Source of the DNA: Bradyrhizobium sp. dw_78
GTDB lineage: Bacteria > Pseudomonadota > Alphaproteobacteria > Rhizobiales > Xanthobacteraceae
Reading direction: 5' to 3'
NCBI RefSeq assembly: GCF_018449525.1
Contig: NZ_JAAVUS010000004.1
Location: 62,001 to 126,000, forward strand
Length of the DNA stretch: 64,000 nucleotides
In this document: positions 6,676-16,814 of the stretch, in pieces
Numbering within the stretch: position 1 is the stretch's first letter
Layout of the letters: each line of letters begins with the position of its first letter
The notes under the pieces: generated by a model
Told to the model about the DNA's origin: nothing
Database searches by the model: none
The model's input: only the letters and a program-made list of their open reading frames with translations
Made by a program: the position numbers and the translations under genes

Positions 6676-8952
6676 TTATTCGTCCGCCTGCAAGTCGTCC
6701 GGCGGCGTCGCATCGACGGCGCGCGGAACGGCGGGCCGCAGGAAACCCGGCTCGGCCTCGGCGTCGCTGGCCGCTCGCGGCGACCATGGCCGGTCGAAAC
6801 CTTTTGGCCTGACGGCTTCGATCGAAAATCCATCTCCCGTCCGTCGCAGCGCCATTGTCCCCTGCCCCCGCAAATGTTCGAGATCGATCGACGGCGCCGC
6901 GCATCCGGCTGGCGGCTGGTTCTGCGTCACGATCAACGCAGCCCGGTCGCAATCGTCATCCAGCGCCTCGGGCCGCAGCGCCAGCGAAACCAGCGCGCCG
7001 CCGGTCATCGACGTTACGCAACCCGCTTCGTCGCATGAAACGCTATTTGCAAGCGACGGATCCGCAGGATCGCGTGCGTCGGCATCGGCGGCGAGCCATT
7101 CCTTGATCAGAAACGCATCCTTGGCGCTTCGCATCAGATGCAACTGACCGTCCTTGCCGCGGACGGCGACATTGTGTCCGTCACCGGAGATCAGGACGTC
7201 CGGCTGGTGAACCACCAGCGCCCAAACCGTCGCAAGCAACAACACGATGGCGCCCGACCAGCGCAGCGGCGTCCGCAACAGCCCCAGCAGAACGATCCCG
7301 AGGGTGGCGACGGCTAGCGGCCCGATGCCGAACGCCGCCATCCGCCCGATAGCGCCCGGAAGCCGGGCGACCCATTCGGTCACCGCAATCATCCAGTCGA
7401 TGCCAAGCCCCATCAGCCACCAGAACACGCCGTCCAGCCCGAACGGCATCGCCAGAAGCCCGAGCAGGCCCGCCGGCATCACCAGCGCCGAGACCACCGG
7501 CATCGCCGCCAGATTGGCCAGCACGCCATAGGGCGTTACCCGGTGGAAATGGAAGGCGGCATAGGGCGTGGTCGCCAGGCCTGCGAAAAACGACGCCAGC
7601 ATCAACGTCATCAGTTCCCGCCCGCCCCACAGCGCCACCTTGGCGGCTATTGAGTGGTCCGGCGAGGCAAACATGCGCGGCATCCCGATCTGCACCAGCG
7701 CCACCAGGCCCAGCGTCGCCGCGAACGACATCTGGAAACTCGGATGCACCAGCGCTTCCGGCGCAAGCGCCAGCACGATCATCGCCGCGACCGCCAGCGT
7801 CCGGAACGTCACGGCGCGGCGGTCCACCATCACGGCAATCAGCACCACTGCGGTCATGAAAAACGAGCGCTGGGTCGCGACCTCCGCACCGGACAGCAGG
7901 AGATAAAACGTCGCCGCGGCCAGCGCCGCAGCCGCCGCCCATTTCTTGATGGGGAAGCCTGCCGTCAGCACGGGGAACAGCGCCAGCAGCGCGCGGACGG
8001 TGAAGAACACCACGCCGGCCACCACCGCCATGTGATAGCCCGATATCGAGAGCACATGTCCGAGACCGGAAATGAACATCGCATCGTTGACGGGCGTCGT
8101 GATCGCATCGCGCCGGCCGGTCAGAAGCGCGGTGGCGATCGAACGCTTGTCGCCGTCGAGCGTGGTCCGGATGCGGGCGTCGATCGCATCGCGCAAGCCT
8201 TGCATGAAGGCCGCGTAACGCAACGATAGCCCGCCGCTGGCCGGCGGCTCCACGGTCTTGATGGCGCCCATGACAAAACCGGAAGCGCCGATGCCCTGGA
8301 AAAACATGTCACGGGCGAAGTCGTAGCTGCCCGGCCGCAACGGCGCGAGCGGTGGCTGCAACCGCGCTTTTAATTCGACAAAACTTCCGACCTCGGGCGC
8401 GGTACCTTTCCGCACCGACAGACGAACCCGCTCCAGCTTTATCGATGAGCGCGGCGCGTCCATCTGCGTGACCCGCAGCACGAAGCGGTCGGTACGCTCG
8501 CGGATGTCGCGCGTCTCGACGAACCCGGCCAACTGCACCGAATAGATCGGCCGCGCGAGCACCCTGTGGGCAATCCAGGCCGTCCTCCAAGTCGCCGTAG
8601 CGAAGCCCGCGGCCATCGCCGCGATCATCACAGCGACAGGAAACAGCTTACGCCGCCGCAGCAGGAACGCCGCCGTGCCCAGCACGCCTGCGGCAATGGC
8701 GGTAACCCATCGCACCGGCTCATGATCGGCGGTGAAATAAAATGCGATCCCGACCCCGAACGCGACCGGCACCCAGGGCAGCAATCGCCCCGCGCCCGCT
8801 TCCGCCGCGGTCCACTGGCGCAGCGTCACGATGATGGATGACCCTACGCCGAGGCCCGATGGCGCGAAGCCGCCCGCGCGCGTCGCGCCGACTGCCGGCC
8901 AGGTTCCCGCATAACCTTGCGACCGGCCTGGAGCCCTGCCCCGCTCTGCCAT
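6676..8952 (-). CDS. comEC: ComEC/Rec2-family DNA-uptake channel protein
   Basis: 758 residues, multi-spanning inner-membrane protein. After two or three N-terminal helices comes a DUF4131/OB-like periplasmic segment (YSVQLAGFVETRDIRERTDRFVL). The ComEC competence core follows with the signature GLGHVLSISGYHMAVVAG and many hydrophobic helices. The C-terminal region is soluble (from about residue 600) but lacks the HxHxDH metallo-beta-lactamase motif of full ComEC, as in many alphaproteobacterial members. ComEC conducts single-stranded DNA into the cytoplasm during transformation; no other competence gene is nearby. The start is the ATG at 8952; the first 50 residues are weakly conserved and could be trimmed. 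Confidence 0.85.
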   Translation of the reverse strand: MAERGRAPGRSQGYAGTWPAVGATRAGGFAPSGLGVGSSIIVTLRQWTAAEAGAGRLLPWVPVAFGVGIAFYFTADHEPVRWVTAIAAGVLGTAAFLLRRRKLFPVAVMIAAMAAGFATATWRTAWIAHRVLARPIYSVQLAGFVETRDIRERTDRFVLRVTQMDAPRSSIKLERVRLSVRKGTAPEVGSFVELKARLQPPLAPLRPGSYDFARDMFFQGIGASGFVMGAIKTVEPPASGGLSLRYAAFMQGLRDAIDARIRTTLDGDKRSIATALLTGRRDAITTPVNDAMFISGLGHVLSISGYHMAVVAGVVFFTVRALLALFPVLTAGFPIKKWAAAAALAAATFYLLLSGAEVATQRSFFMTAVVLIAVMVDRRAVTFRTLAVAAMIVLALAPEALVHPSFQMSFAATLGLVALVQIGMPRMFASPDHSIAAKVALWGGRELMTLMLASFFAGLATTPYAAFHFHRVTPYGVLANLAAMPVVSALVMPAGLLGLLAMPFGLDGVFWWLMGLGIDWMIAVTEWVARLPGAIGRMAAFGIGPLAVATLGIVLLGLLRTPLRWSGAIVLLLATVWALVVHQPDVLISGDGHNVAVRGKDGQLHLMRSAKDAFLIKEWLAADADARDPADPSLANSVSCDEAGCVTSMTGGALVSLALRPEALDDDCDRAALIVTQNQPPAGCAAPSIDLEHLRGQGTMALRRTGDGFSIEAVRPKGFDRPWSPRAASDAEAEPGFLRPAVPRAVDATPPDDLQADE

Positions 8953-9500
8953 CCCACACGCCTTACGATCCGTCCGGCGCCGATGCTACCGCAAGATTTT
9001 GCCGGACGAATAGCGGAACGGATACAGAATCATGCTTAAGCTGCCGGTCTCCGCCAGCCTTCCGCGCCGACCTCCAGGACCCGTTTTCAAGCCCCGTTTT
9101 CCAGGGCCCATTTTCGTGACCGGCCTCGAACTCAGACAGCTTCGTAACGATCTAGGTAACGCGAGCGCTCTCTCGCCGACATGGCCAGGCTCCGCGGTCT
9201 TGCGCCGGACGATGGCGACACCATCCGCCGATGGGAGATCTCCGGTGCGGCCGGACTGCTTCGCATCATGGCGATGGCAAGCGAGCGTTATCCGATCCTT
9301 GAAAATTTCAACGTGTTCGACCGATTCGACGTCCCCGTCGAGGAAAGGCCGGCGCGCCGCGAACAACTTCATCGGCGACCACCGACGGTTATCCACATAT
9401 CCACTACATATGCGCGACGCAGCACGCTTGCCGATTGCGCGCCGCCGGATGTTGCGAGACAATTTCTAATGCACGGGTCGAGTGCGCTGGGACGCGGACA
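8953..9500. other. Intergenic region upstream of comEC
   Basis: About 550 bases without a recognisable gene. Open frames exist on both strands (for example 9181-9504 plus, which ends in an ATGA overlap with the next small ORF), but none has a ribosome site, domain or convincing composition. The only short motif noted is a perfect DnaA-box nonamer. Confidence 0.4.
9389..9397 (+). promoter_or_regulatory. Single perfect DnaA-box nonamer
   Basis: TTATCCACA matches the strong DnaA box exactly. It is isolated, with no second box and no AT-rich unwinding element nearby, so it is not an origin. It may titrate DnaA or occur by chance. Confidence 0.4.
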
Positions 9501-9695
9501 ATGAGTAATAACTCGGACGCGGGCTTTGATTACGACCGCTATCGCAAATTGCTCGCCGAAGCCAACGACGAAGCCAAGCGGCTTGATTTCATCAATCTAT
9601 TGATCAACGAAAAGGCCAGGGACAGACTGGCGCGGCAATCGCTTCGCGCGACTCTCGTCAATATGGGAATCATGACGACGCCGAGAGTCGGTTAA
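9501..9695 (+). CDS. Small conserved hypothetical protein
   Basis: 64 residues, MSNNSDAGFDYDRYRKLLAE onwards, predicted nearly all alpha-helical and highly charged (EANDEAKRLDFINLLINEKARDRL), with no signal peptide, Cys or membrane segment. The sequence has the balanced look of a real small protein, and I believe similar 60-70 residue proteins occur in Bradyrhizobium relatives. The ribosome site is poor (ACGCGGACA). Function unknown; the DYDRYRKLL helix suggests a protein-binding adaptor at most. Confidence 0.6.
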   Translation: MSNNSDAGFDYDRYRKLLAEANDEAKRLDFINLLINEKARDRLARQSLRATLVNMGIMTTPRVG

Positions 9696-9780
9696 TCCAA
9701 ATTACCAAGCGAACCGGACGGTGCATGAAATCGGCACCTTTACGGGTCGCGCTAAAAATTTTTATGGGGGGATAAATAAC

Positions 9781-9888
9781 ATGCGGATTTTTAGAATTGC
9801 CGCGCTTGTCCTCGCCATGGCAACGATCGCGTTGCCGGCACTTGCTCAGCAGACCGACCAGCACACCACCACTATCCGCGCAGGCTGA
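9781..9888 (+). CDS. 35-residue secreted peptide or truncated exported protein
   Basis: MRIFRIAALVLAMATIALPA then LAQ is a textbook signal peptide. Only about 12 residues (QTDQHTTTIRAG) follow before TGA. An oligo-G ribosome site (ATGGGGGGATAAATAAC) precedes the ATG. The intact export signal with almost no mature protein suggests the 5' remnant of a longer secreted protein truncated by mutation; a genuine tiny secreted peptide is the alternative. It converges on glnS, which ends 31 bases away. Confidence 0.45.
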   Translation: MRIFRIAALVLAMATIALPALAQQTDQHTTTIRAG

Positions 9889-9918
9889 CGGCAAAATATA
9901 TCGAGAAGCGCGAGCGGT

Positions 9919-11598
9919 TCAGCCTTTGGCGACTTCCTTTGCGAACGTATCGCGCAAGCCGATGGTACGGTTGAACACCGGACGGTCCGGCGTCGAGTCG
10001 GAATCACGAACGAAATAACCCTGCCGCTCGAACTGCATCGGCTCGGCCGAATTGGCCTCCGCAATTGCAGGCTCGATCCGCGCATCGGAAAGAATCTCAA
10101 GCGATTGCGGGTTGAGGTCGGCGGCAAAATTGGCCGCATCCGGGGTCGGATTGACGAAAAGCTGGTTGTAGATGCGGATTTCGGCAGGCTTCGACTGCGC
10201 CACCGGAAGCCAGTGCATGGTCGCCTTGACCTTGCGGCCATCCGGCGCGTTGCCGCCCTTGGTCGCGGGATCGTAGGTGCAGCGCAACTCGGTCACCTCG
10301 CCCGCGGCGTTCTTGATGATGCCGATGCACTTGATGAAATAGGCGTAGCGCAGCCGTACTTCCGTGCCCGGAGAGAGGCGGAAGAATTTCTTCGGCGGAT
10401 TTTCCATGAAATCGTCGCGCTCGATATAAAGTTCGCGCCCGAAGGCGATGCGCCGCGTGCCTGCGGCCGGATCGTCCGGATGATTGATCGCCTCGATCTC
10501 CTCGCTTGCGCTTTCCGGATAATTCTCGATCACCACCTTGAGCGGCCGCAGCACCGCCATGCGCCGCGGAGCGGTCCGGTTGAGATATTCGCGGATCGAG
10601 AATTCGAGCATGCCGACATCGACCACGCTGTTGGCCTTGGCGACCCCGATGCGCTTGATGAAATCGCGGACCGCGGCCGGCGGCACGCCGCGACGCTTCA
10701 ATCCAGCGATCGTCGGCATCCGCGGATCGTCCCAGGCGGCGACATGGCCGTCGCGCACGAGCTGGGTCAGCACCCGCTTCGACAACAGCGTGTAGGTCAG
10801 ATTGAGCCGCGCGAATTCGTACTGGCGCGGCTTCGATGGCACCGGCAGCTTGTCGAGCAGCCATTCATAGAGCGGCCGGTGATCCTCGAATTCCAGCGTG
10901 CAAATCGAATGCGTCACGCCCTCGATCGCATCCGACTGCCCGTGGGCGTAATCGTAGCTCGGATAGATCGACCATTTCGTTCCGGTGCGCGGATGGTGGG
11001 CGTGCAGGATGCGATAGAGCACGGGATCGCGCAGATTGATGTTGCCCGAGGCCATGTCGATCCTGGCGCGCAGCACGCAGGCGCCGTTCGGGAACTCGCC
11101 TGCTTTCATGCGGCGAAACAGGTCGAGATTCTCCTCCACCGGGCGATCGCGAAATGGGCTGTTCCTGCCCGGCTCCGTCAAGGTGCCACGGTTGAGGCGG
11201 ATTTCCTCCTGCGACTGGTCATCGACATAGGCGAGGCCCGAACGAATCAGGCTCTCCGCCCATTCGTAGAGCCGATCGAAATAATCCGATGCGTAAAAGA
11301 GATTGGGTCCCCAATCGTAACCGAGCCACCTGACATCGGCCTGGATCGAGTCGATATATTCCTGCTCTTCCCTGGTCGGATTGGTGTCGTCAAAGCGCAG
11401 GTTGCATTGTCCGGAGAATTCCTGCGCGATGCCGAAATTCAGCGCGATCGACTTGGCGTGGCCGATGTGCAGATAGCCGTTCGGTTCCGGCGGAAACCGG
11501 GTCACGATGTGCTTGTGCTTGTGCGAATCGAGATCGGCCTGGACGATATCGCGAATGAAATCGCGGCCTGTCTCTGTCGCTGCCGGTTCTGCCGTCAT
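9919..11598 (-). CDS. glnS: Glutamine--tRNA ligase
   Basis: 559 residues, full-length class I GlnRS charging tRNA-Gln with glutamine. The HIGH motif is in PPEPNGYLHIGHAKSIALNF. GlnRS-specific elements follow: FDDTNPTREEQEYID, VYRILHAHHPRTG-like DPVLYRILHAHHPRTGTKW, YDYAHGQSDAIEGVTHSICTLEF and the KMSKS equivalent LLSKRVL. The C-terminal beta-barrel anticodon domains extend to the end. It lies divergent to gltX with about 190 bases between the two. Having both enzymes means Gln-tRNA need not be made solely by the GatCAB route. Confidence 0.96.
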   Translation of the reverse strand: MTAEPAATETGRDFIRDIVQADLDSHKHKHIVTRFPPEPNGYLHIGHAKSIALNFGIAQEFSGQCNLRFDDTNPTREEQEYIDSIQADVRWLGYDWGPNLFYASDYFDRLYEWAESLIRSGLAYVDDQSQEEIRLNRGTLTEPGRNSPFRDRPVEENLDLFRRMKAGEFPNGACVLRARIDMASGNINLRDPVLYRILHAHHPRTGTKWSIYPSYDYAHGQSDAIEGVTHSICTLEFEDHRPLYEWLLDKLPVPSKPRQYEFARLNLTYTLLSKRVLTQLVRDGHVAAWDDPRMPTIAGLKRRGVPPAAVRDFIKRIGVAKANSVVDVGMLEFSIREYLNRTAPRRMAVLRPLKVVIENYPESASEEIEAINHPDDPAAGTRRIAFGRELYIERDDFMENPPKKFFRLSPGTEVRLRYAYFIKCIGIIKNAAGEVTELRCTYDPATKGGNAPDGRKVKATMHWLPVAQSKPAEIRIYNQLFVNPTPDAANFAADLNPQSLEILSDARIEPAIAEANSAEPMQFERQGYFVRDSDSTPDRPVFNRTIGLRDTFAKEVAKG

Positions 11599-11787
11599 TC
11601 CTGTTTCCTGTGCGGGTCAGCCGCCCTTCTGCCAAATTCATCCCGGACAGCCAAGCCCGCTTGTTGACGGGATGCCGCCGAACTGGCCGCCGAGCCGGGG
11701 TTTTGGTGAGGCTTTAGTTATGTACCGTTCCTGCTATACACCACCGCGCTCCCAGCGCATGCCCTCTTGTCCGTGACCGCTACGATA

Positions 11788-13212
11788 ATGACCAGTCCCG
11801 TCGTCACCCGATTTGCCCCCTCGCCGACCGGCTTCCTCCATATCGGAGGCGCCCGCACCGCGCTGTTCAATTGGCTTTACGCGCGCAAGCATGGCGGCAG
11901 GATGCTGCTGCGGATCGAGGACACCGACCGGCAGCGCTCGACCAAAGAGGCGATCGACGCCATCCTGGACGGGCTGAAATGGCTCGGCCTCAACTGGGAC
12001 GGCGAGGTCATTTACCAGTTCAGCCGGGCTGCGCGCCACCGCGAGGCCGCCGAGCAACTGCTCGCCAGCGGCAAGGCCTATCGCTGCTACGCGAGCACGG
12101 AGGAACTCACGGCGATGCGTGAGAAGGCCCGCGCCGAGGGACGTACCCGCCTCTATGACGGCTCCTGGCGCGACCGCGACCCGTCGGAGGCGCCGCCCGG
12201 AATGGCCCCGACCATCCGCCTCAAGGCGCCCCAGACCGGCGAAACCGTGATCGAGGATCAGGTTCAGGGCCGTGTGGTCTGGCAGAACGAGAACCTCGAT
12301 GATCTCGTGTTGCTGCGTGGCGACGGCACGCCAACCTACATGCTCGCGGTGGTGGTCGACGACCACGACATGGACGTGACGCATATCATCCGCGGCGACG
12401 ACCACCTGATCAACGCCGCGCGCCAGAAGCAGATCTACGATGCGCTGGGCTGGGACGTGCCGAACATGTCCCATATTCCCTTGATCCACGGCCCCGACGG
12501 CTCGAAACTCTCAAAACGCCACGGGGCGCTGGGGGTGGATGCCTACCGCGCAATGGGATACCTGCCGGCGGCGCTGCGCAATTATCTGGTCCGGCTCGGC
12601 TGGAGCCATGGCGATCAGGAGATATTCTCGACGCAAGAAATGATCGACGCCTTCGACCTGTCAGGCGTCGGGCGCTCGGCCGCACGGTTCGATTTCGCCA
12701 AGCTGGAGAACCTCAACGGCCACTATATCCGACACGCCGACGATCAATCTCTTGTGACCATGTTCGAGGACCTACTCAACTATGTGCCGGGCGGCGCCGA
12801 TCTCAAGGCGAAGCTCAACGATACCACACGCGCCCAATTGCTGAAGGCGATGCCGAGCCTCAAGGAGCGCGCCAAGACGCTGATCGAGCTGATCGACGGC
12901 TCGCATTTTATCTTTGCCGACAGGCCGCTGGAGATCGAACCGAAGGCGCAGGCGCTGCTGACGCCGGAAAGCCGCGCGCTGATCGGCCAGCTTCGCACGG
13001 CGCTGGAAACGGCTATCCCCTGGACGGCGGAAACCACCGAGGCCGCGGTGCGCGGCTTTGCCGAACGAAACAACCTCAAACTAGGCGCGGTCGCGCAACC
13101 GCTTCGGGTGGCACTGACCGGGCGCACCACCTCGCCTGGGATATTCGAAGTCCTGGCCGTGCTGGGATGCCAGGAATGCCTCGCCCGGCTCGAGGATCAG
13201 GCGGCCGCCTGA
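11788..13212 (+). CDS. gltX: Glutamate--tRNA ligase
   Basis: 474 residues, [20 protein letters not shown] with the HIGH-type motif HIGG near residue 18 and KMSKS as KLSKRHGA. A helical anticodon-binding domain follows. It charges tRNA-Glu with glutamate. The ATG at 11788 opens the conserved V(V/T)TRFAPSPTG start; an upstream TTG is unnecessary. No Cys cluster of a zinc-binding insertion was noticed. gltA follows in the same orientation after about 160 bases with its own ribosome site, so cotranscription is uncertain. Confidence 0.95.
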   Translation: MTSPVVTRFAPSPTGFLHIGGARTALFNWLYARKHGGRMLLRIEDTDRQRSTKEAIDAILDGLKWLGLNWDGEVIYQFSRAARHREAAEQLLASGKAYRCYASTEELTAMREKARAEGRTRLYDGSWRDRDPSEAPPGMAPTIRLKAPQTGETVIEDQVQGRVVWQNENLDDLVLLRGDGTPTYMLAVVVDDHDMDVTHIIRGDDHLINAARQKQIYDALGWDVPNMSHIPLIHGPDGSKLSKRHGALGVDAYRAMGYLPAALRNYLVRLGWSHGDQEIFSTQEMIDAFDLSGVGRSAARFDFAKLENLNGHYIRHADDQSLVTMFEDLLNYVPGGADLKAKLNDTTRAQLLKAMPSLKERAKTLIELIDGSHFIFADRPLEIEPKAQALLTPESRALIGQLRTALETAIPWTAETTEAAVRGFAERNNLKLGAVAQPLRVALTGRTTSPGIFEVLAVLGCQECLARLEDQAAA

Positions 13213-13371
13213 GGGGCCGGCCCCCCTCCAGGGTCGATCTTGCAGTGCATAAAGCAATACGCTACCCATTTTGACCGGCGCTTCTAGACAATCCGGCCTG
13301 CCGCGCCATCTTCCTGTAGAATAAGCAGGATCAGCGCGGCCCCTCACAACGATCTCATCGGGGAATTCACG

Positions 13372-14676
13372 ATGGACGCAAAATCCAGCACTAAAACCGC
13401 AACACTAACGGTTGGCAACAAGACCTACGATTTTCCCATCCTCAGCGGGACGGTTGGGCCCGATGTCATCGACATCGCCAAGCTCTACGGCCAGGCCGGC
13501 ATGTTCACCTATGATCCCGGCTTTACCTCGACCGGGAGCTGCCAGTCCAAGATCACCTACATCGACGGTGACGCCGGCATCCTTGAATACCGTGGCTATC
13601 CAATCGAGCAACTCGCCGAACACGGCGACTTCCTCGAGACCTGTTATCTCCTGCTGTACGGCGAACTGCCGACCAAGGCGCAGAAACAGGATTTCGACAA
13701 TCTGGTGATCCATCACACCATGGTTCACGAGCAGATGGCTCGCTTCTTCCAGGGCTTCCGCCGCGACGCGCACCCGATGGCGATCATGGTGGCCGCAGTC
13801 GGCGCGCTAGCCGCGTTCTACCACGACTCCACCGACATCAACGACCCGAAGCAACGCAATATCGCCTCGATCAGGATGATCGCGAAGATCCCGACGCTGG
13901 CGGCGATGGCCTATAAATACACCATCGGCCAGCCCTTCATCTATCCGAAGAACTCGCTCAAATTCGCCGAGAACTTCCTGCACATGTGCTTCGCGGTCCC
14001 GTGCGAGGAGTACAAGGCCAATCCCGTGCTCGCCGACGCGCTGGACAAGATCTTCATCCTGCATGCCGATCACGAGCAGAACGCATCGACCTCCACGGTC
14101 CGCATCGCCGGCTCCTCCGGCGCCAATCCGTTCGCCTGCATCGCCGCCGGCATCGCCTGCCTGTGGGGACCGGCGCACGGCGGCGCCAATGAAGCCGCGC
14201 TGGCCATGCTGGCCTCGATCGGGACCGTCGACAAGATTCCGGAATTCATCGCCAAGGTGAAAGACAAGAACAGCGAAGTCCGCCTGATGGGCTTCGGCCA
14301 TCGCGTCTACAAGAATTACGATCCACGCGCCAAGATCATGCAGAAGATGTGTCATGCCGTGCTCGCCGAGACCGGCCACGGCGACGATCCGATGCTGAAG
14401 GTGGCGATGGAACTGGAAAAGATCGCACTCAGCGATCAGTATTTCATCGACCGCAAGCTTTACCCGAATGTCGACTTCTATTCGGGCATCACGCTGAAGG
14501 CGATGGGATTCCCGACCTCGATGTTTACCGTGCTGTTTGCGGTTGCGCGCACCGTTGGCTGGATCAGTCAGTGGAGCGAGATGATCGAGGATCCGCAGCA
14601 GAAAATCGGCCGTCCGCGCCAGCTCTATACCGGCGTCGCGCGCCGCGACTACATCCCGACCGACAAGCGGAAATAA
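13372..14676 (+). CDS. gltA: Citrate synthase (type II, TCA cycle)
   Basis: 434 residues, the length of the hexameric, NADH-regulated bacterial type. It condenses oxaloacetate and acetyl-CoA. The catalytic triad is intact: H269 in [11 protein letters not shown]310 in [10 protein letters not shown] and D368 in PNVDFYSG. The N-terminal small domain ([15 protein letters not shown]) typical of type II enzymes is present. The ATG follows CGGGGAATTCACG. A strong inverted repeat lies after the stop, where the gene converges on lpxB. Confidence 0.97.
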   Translation: MDAKSSTKTATLTVGNKTYDFPILSGTVGPDVIDIAKLYGQAGMFTYDPGFTSTGSCQSKITYIDGDAGILEYRGYPIEQLAEHGDFLETCYLLLYGELPTKAQKQDFDNLVIHHTMVHEQMARFFQGFRRDAHPMAIMVAAVGALAAFYHDSTDINDPKQRNIASIRMIAKIPTLAAMAYKYTIGQPFIYPKNSLKFAENFLHMCFAVPCEEYKANPVLADALDKIFILHADHEQNASTSTVRIAGSSGANPFACIAAGIACLWGPAHGGANEAALAMLASIGTVDKIPEFIAKVKDKNSEVRLMGFGHRVYKNYDPRAKIMQKMCHAVLAETGHGDDPMLKVAMELEKIALSDQYFIDRKLYPNVDFYSGITLKAMGFPTSMFTVLFAVARTVGWISQWSEMIEDPQQKIGRPRQLYTGVARRDYIPTDKRK

Positions 14677-14702
14677 GCAAGCTTCCTTTACCAAACTTCT
14701 TG

Positions 14703-14742
14703 GAAGCCGGATGCGATCATCGCGTCCGGCTTTCGAGTTTTA
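14703..14742 (+). terminator. Terminator between convergent gltA and lpxB
   Basis: GAAGCCGGATGCGATCATCGCGTCCGGCTTTC is a long GC-rich hairpin followed by a T-rich GAGTTTT, 27 bases after the gltA stop. On the minus strand it also lies just after lpxB, so it may serve both genes. Confidence 0.75.
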
Positions 14743-14746
14743 GGCA

Positions 14747-15940
14747 TCAATTGGCGCGGCGAGATTCACGCAACATCGCCAGCACGATATCGGCGGCGCG
14801 AACGCTCGGCGGCTGGTCACCGGTCGACATGATCGTATCAAGCCGTGCAAAGGCTTCGGTCTGCCGGAGCCTTTGCGGCGAATCCGCAAGGATCTCGTAC
14901 AGTGCCGGAACCAGTTTCTCCGGCGTGCAGTCCTCCTGGAGGAACTCCGGCACGACATTCTCGCCGACCACGAGATTGGCGAGGATGACCGAACTGACCC
15001 GGACCACCCGGCGCACAATCCACGCCTCGACGCTGCCGCCCTTGTACACCGCGACCATCGGCACGCCGGCCAGCGCCAGTTCGAGCGTCACCGTGCCCGA
15101 TTTGACCAGGGCCGCGCGCGCGATCCGGAAAGCCGCCCGCTTCTCCTGTTCGCCCACGATGACGCGCGGCTGCACCGGCCAGTTCTTGACGCCCTCCCGG
15201 ACAGCATCCTGCAAATGCGGCATGGTGGGCAGGATGGCTTCAAACGGCGTATGCTGTGCGCTCAGCCGTCCCAGCGTCTCGCCAAAGACCGGCAAGTGGT
15301 GCCTGATTTCGCTGCGGCGGCTTCCCGGCAGCACCAGGAGCACGGGCGGAGCCTGATCGCGACGCTTTTGCTCGTCAATCCCCGGCCGCAGGACGCCGAT
15401 CTGCTCGACCAGGGGATGGCCGACATAACTACAGGGCGGCCCATGAAGCCTGCGGTAGGTTTCCGGCTCGAACGGCAGCAAGCAAAGCACATGATCGATA
15501 TAGCGGCGCATCGCGCGGGCGCGGCCGGGTCGCCAAGCCCACACCGTCGGGGAGACGTAGTCGACGATCGGGATCGCGGCATTGCGGGCGCGAACGCGCC
15601 TGGCCACCCGGTGGGTGAAATCGGGACTGTCGATGATCACGAGGATGTCGGGCGAGGCTTCTATCGCCGCATCGGCGGTCTGGCGGATCAGACGCAATAT
15701 CTTCGGTAATTGTTTGACGACCGCAGCCAGGCCCACGATCGATAATTCCTCGATCGCAAACCGCGACGACAGCCCTTCCTGCGCCATCGCGCGGCCGCCG
15801 ACGCCTTCGAACCGGACGGCATCGCCGAGGCGCTGGCGCAGCACCCTCATCAGGTTGGCGCCAAGCCGGTCTCCCGATTCCTCCGTCGCGATCAGGAACA
15901 CCTTCCGCGTGACGCCCTCGATGGCACGCGCCGGCATCAC
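14747..15940 (-). CDS. lpxB: Lipid-A-disaccharide synthase
   Basis: 397 residues, glycosyltransferase family 19. It joins UDP-2,3-diacylglucosamine and lipid X at the inner membrane. Signatures: FLIATEESGDRLGANLMR at the N-terminus, GVGGRAMAQEG, PDILVIIDSPDFTHRVA, YVSPTVWAWRPGRA, CLLPFEPE, YVGHPLVEQ, VLPGSRRSEI and KSGTVTLELALAGVPMVAVYK. It overlaps the end of lpxI by four bases (ATGA), indicating translational coupling. It is the last gene of the minus-strand lipid A cluster. Confidence 0.95.
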   Translation of the reverse strand: MMPARAIEGVTRKVFLIATEESGDRLGANLMRVLRQRLGDAVRFEGVGGRAMAQEGLSSRFAIEELSIVGLAAVVKQLPKILRLIRQTADAAIEASPDILVIIDSPDFTHRVARRVRARNAAIPIVDYVSPTVWAWRPGRARAMRRYIDHVLCLLPFEPETYRRLHGPPCSYVGHPLVEQIGVLRPGIDEQKRRDQAPPVLLVLPGSRRSEIRHHLPVFGETLGRLSAQHTPFEAILPTMPHLQDAVREGVKNWPVQPRVIVGEQEKRAAFRIARAALVKSGTVTLELALAGVPMVAVYKGGSVEAWIVRRVVRVSSVILANLVVGENVVPEFLQEDCTPEKLVPALYEILADSPQRLRQTEAFARLDTIMSTGDQPPSVRAADIVLAMLRESRRAN

Positions 15941-16794
15941 GCGGGCAAACCGGTCACGAAAACCCGAGCGGCGTCCGCCGTCTCGATCACCGCCTGAGGT
16001 TCGGCCACAATGGTGTTACCGGCAACGATCGCAATCCCGGCAAGCCCGGCGGCTATAGCGCCCTCGACGGTCCGCGGCCCCATCGTCGGGAGATCGAAGC
16101 GCAAATCCTGCCCGCTTTTGGGCGCCTTCACCAGCACGCCTCGTCCGGCCTTGGCCCGGATACGACGCTCCGCGCGCAGCCGCGCCACGCGCGCGAGCAG
16201 CCCGTCGGTGCCCTCGATGTCCTCCACCCCGACCACGTGACCATCGATCACGACCACGGCCTGGCCGATGTCATAGGGGCCGAGCGCCTTCAGCACCTCG
16301 CGCCCCCGCGCGATATCGGCGACGGCGCTTCCGTCCGGCGCCGCGCGGGTCAGACAGCCGTCGGGCATCAGGAGATCGGGGGCAACGTCCCTGATTCCCA
16401 CCATGCGAAAACCATCCCGCTCGAGAATGCCGCCGATGCCGGACAGGAGATGATCGTCTCCTCCGCGGAAAGCCGCCAGCACGCGGGGAATGATGCGAAG
16501 CGTGCCCCAATCGAGACGGACTTCAGATAGCGCGGGGCGTACCAGCGTGCCGATGAAGACAAGATCGCGGCAATTCTCCGCGCGAAACAGGCTCACCGCC
16601 CTGCCATACTGGCCGACCGATATCCAATGGTGGCGAAAGCGTTCTACCCGCACCGGATCGCAGGCTCCGCGCAGCGCGAACAGAACCGGGTTGACGCCGT
16701 GAGCGACGAGCGAGTCCGCGACCGCGAACGGCATCGCGCCTCCCCCTGCAACCAGACCGATCGGCGACGAAATTTCCAAAGCCTTGTCGGTCAT
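15937..16794 (-). CDS. lpxI: UDP-2,3-diacylglucosamine pyrophosphatase LpxI
   Basis: 285 residues of the LpxI family (formerly DUF1009), which replaces LpxH in Alphaproteobacteria and yields lipid X from UDP-2,3-diacylglucosamine. Features: IGLVAGGGAMPFAVADS at the N-terminus, GTLVRPALSEVRLDWGT, GDDHLLSGIGGILERDGF and the C-terminal KSGQDLRFDLPTMGPRTVEGAIAAGLAGIAI. The ATG at 16794 gives the conserved start; upstream residues are unlike the family. Its position directly between lpxA and lpxB supports the call. Confidence 0.94.
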   Translation of the reverse strand: MTDKALEISSPIGLVAGGGAMPFAVADSLVAHGVNPVLFALRGACDPVRVERFRHHWISVGQYGRAVSLFRAENCRDLVFIGTLVRPALSEVRLDWGTLRIIPRVLAAFRGGDDHLLSGIGGILERDGFRMVGIRDVAPDLLMPDGCLTRAAPDGSAVADIARGREVLKALGPYDIGQAVVVIDGHVVGVEDIEGTDGLLARVARLRAERRIRAKAGRGVLVKAPKSGQDLRFDLPTMGPRTVEGAIAAGLAGIAIVAGNTIVAEPQAVIETADAARVFVTGLPA

Positions 16795-16814
16795 GGCTCC
16801 GGCCGTCCCCTCCG

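Noticed and set aside
8953..9500. Replication origin suggested by the DnaA box
   Set aside because: Only one box, no AT-rich unwinding region and no origin-associated genes.
10105..11667. 520-codon open frame opposite glnS
   Set aside because: Antisense shadow; the minus strand carries full-length GlnRS with all motifs.
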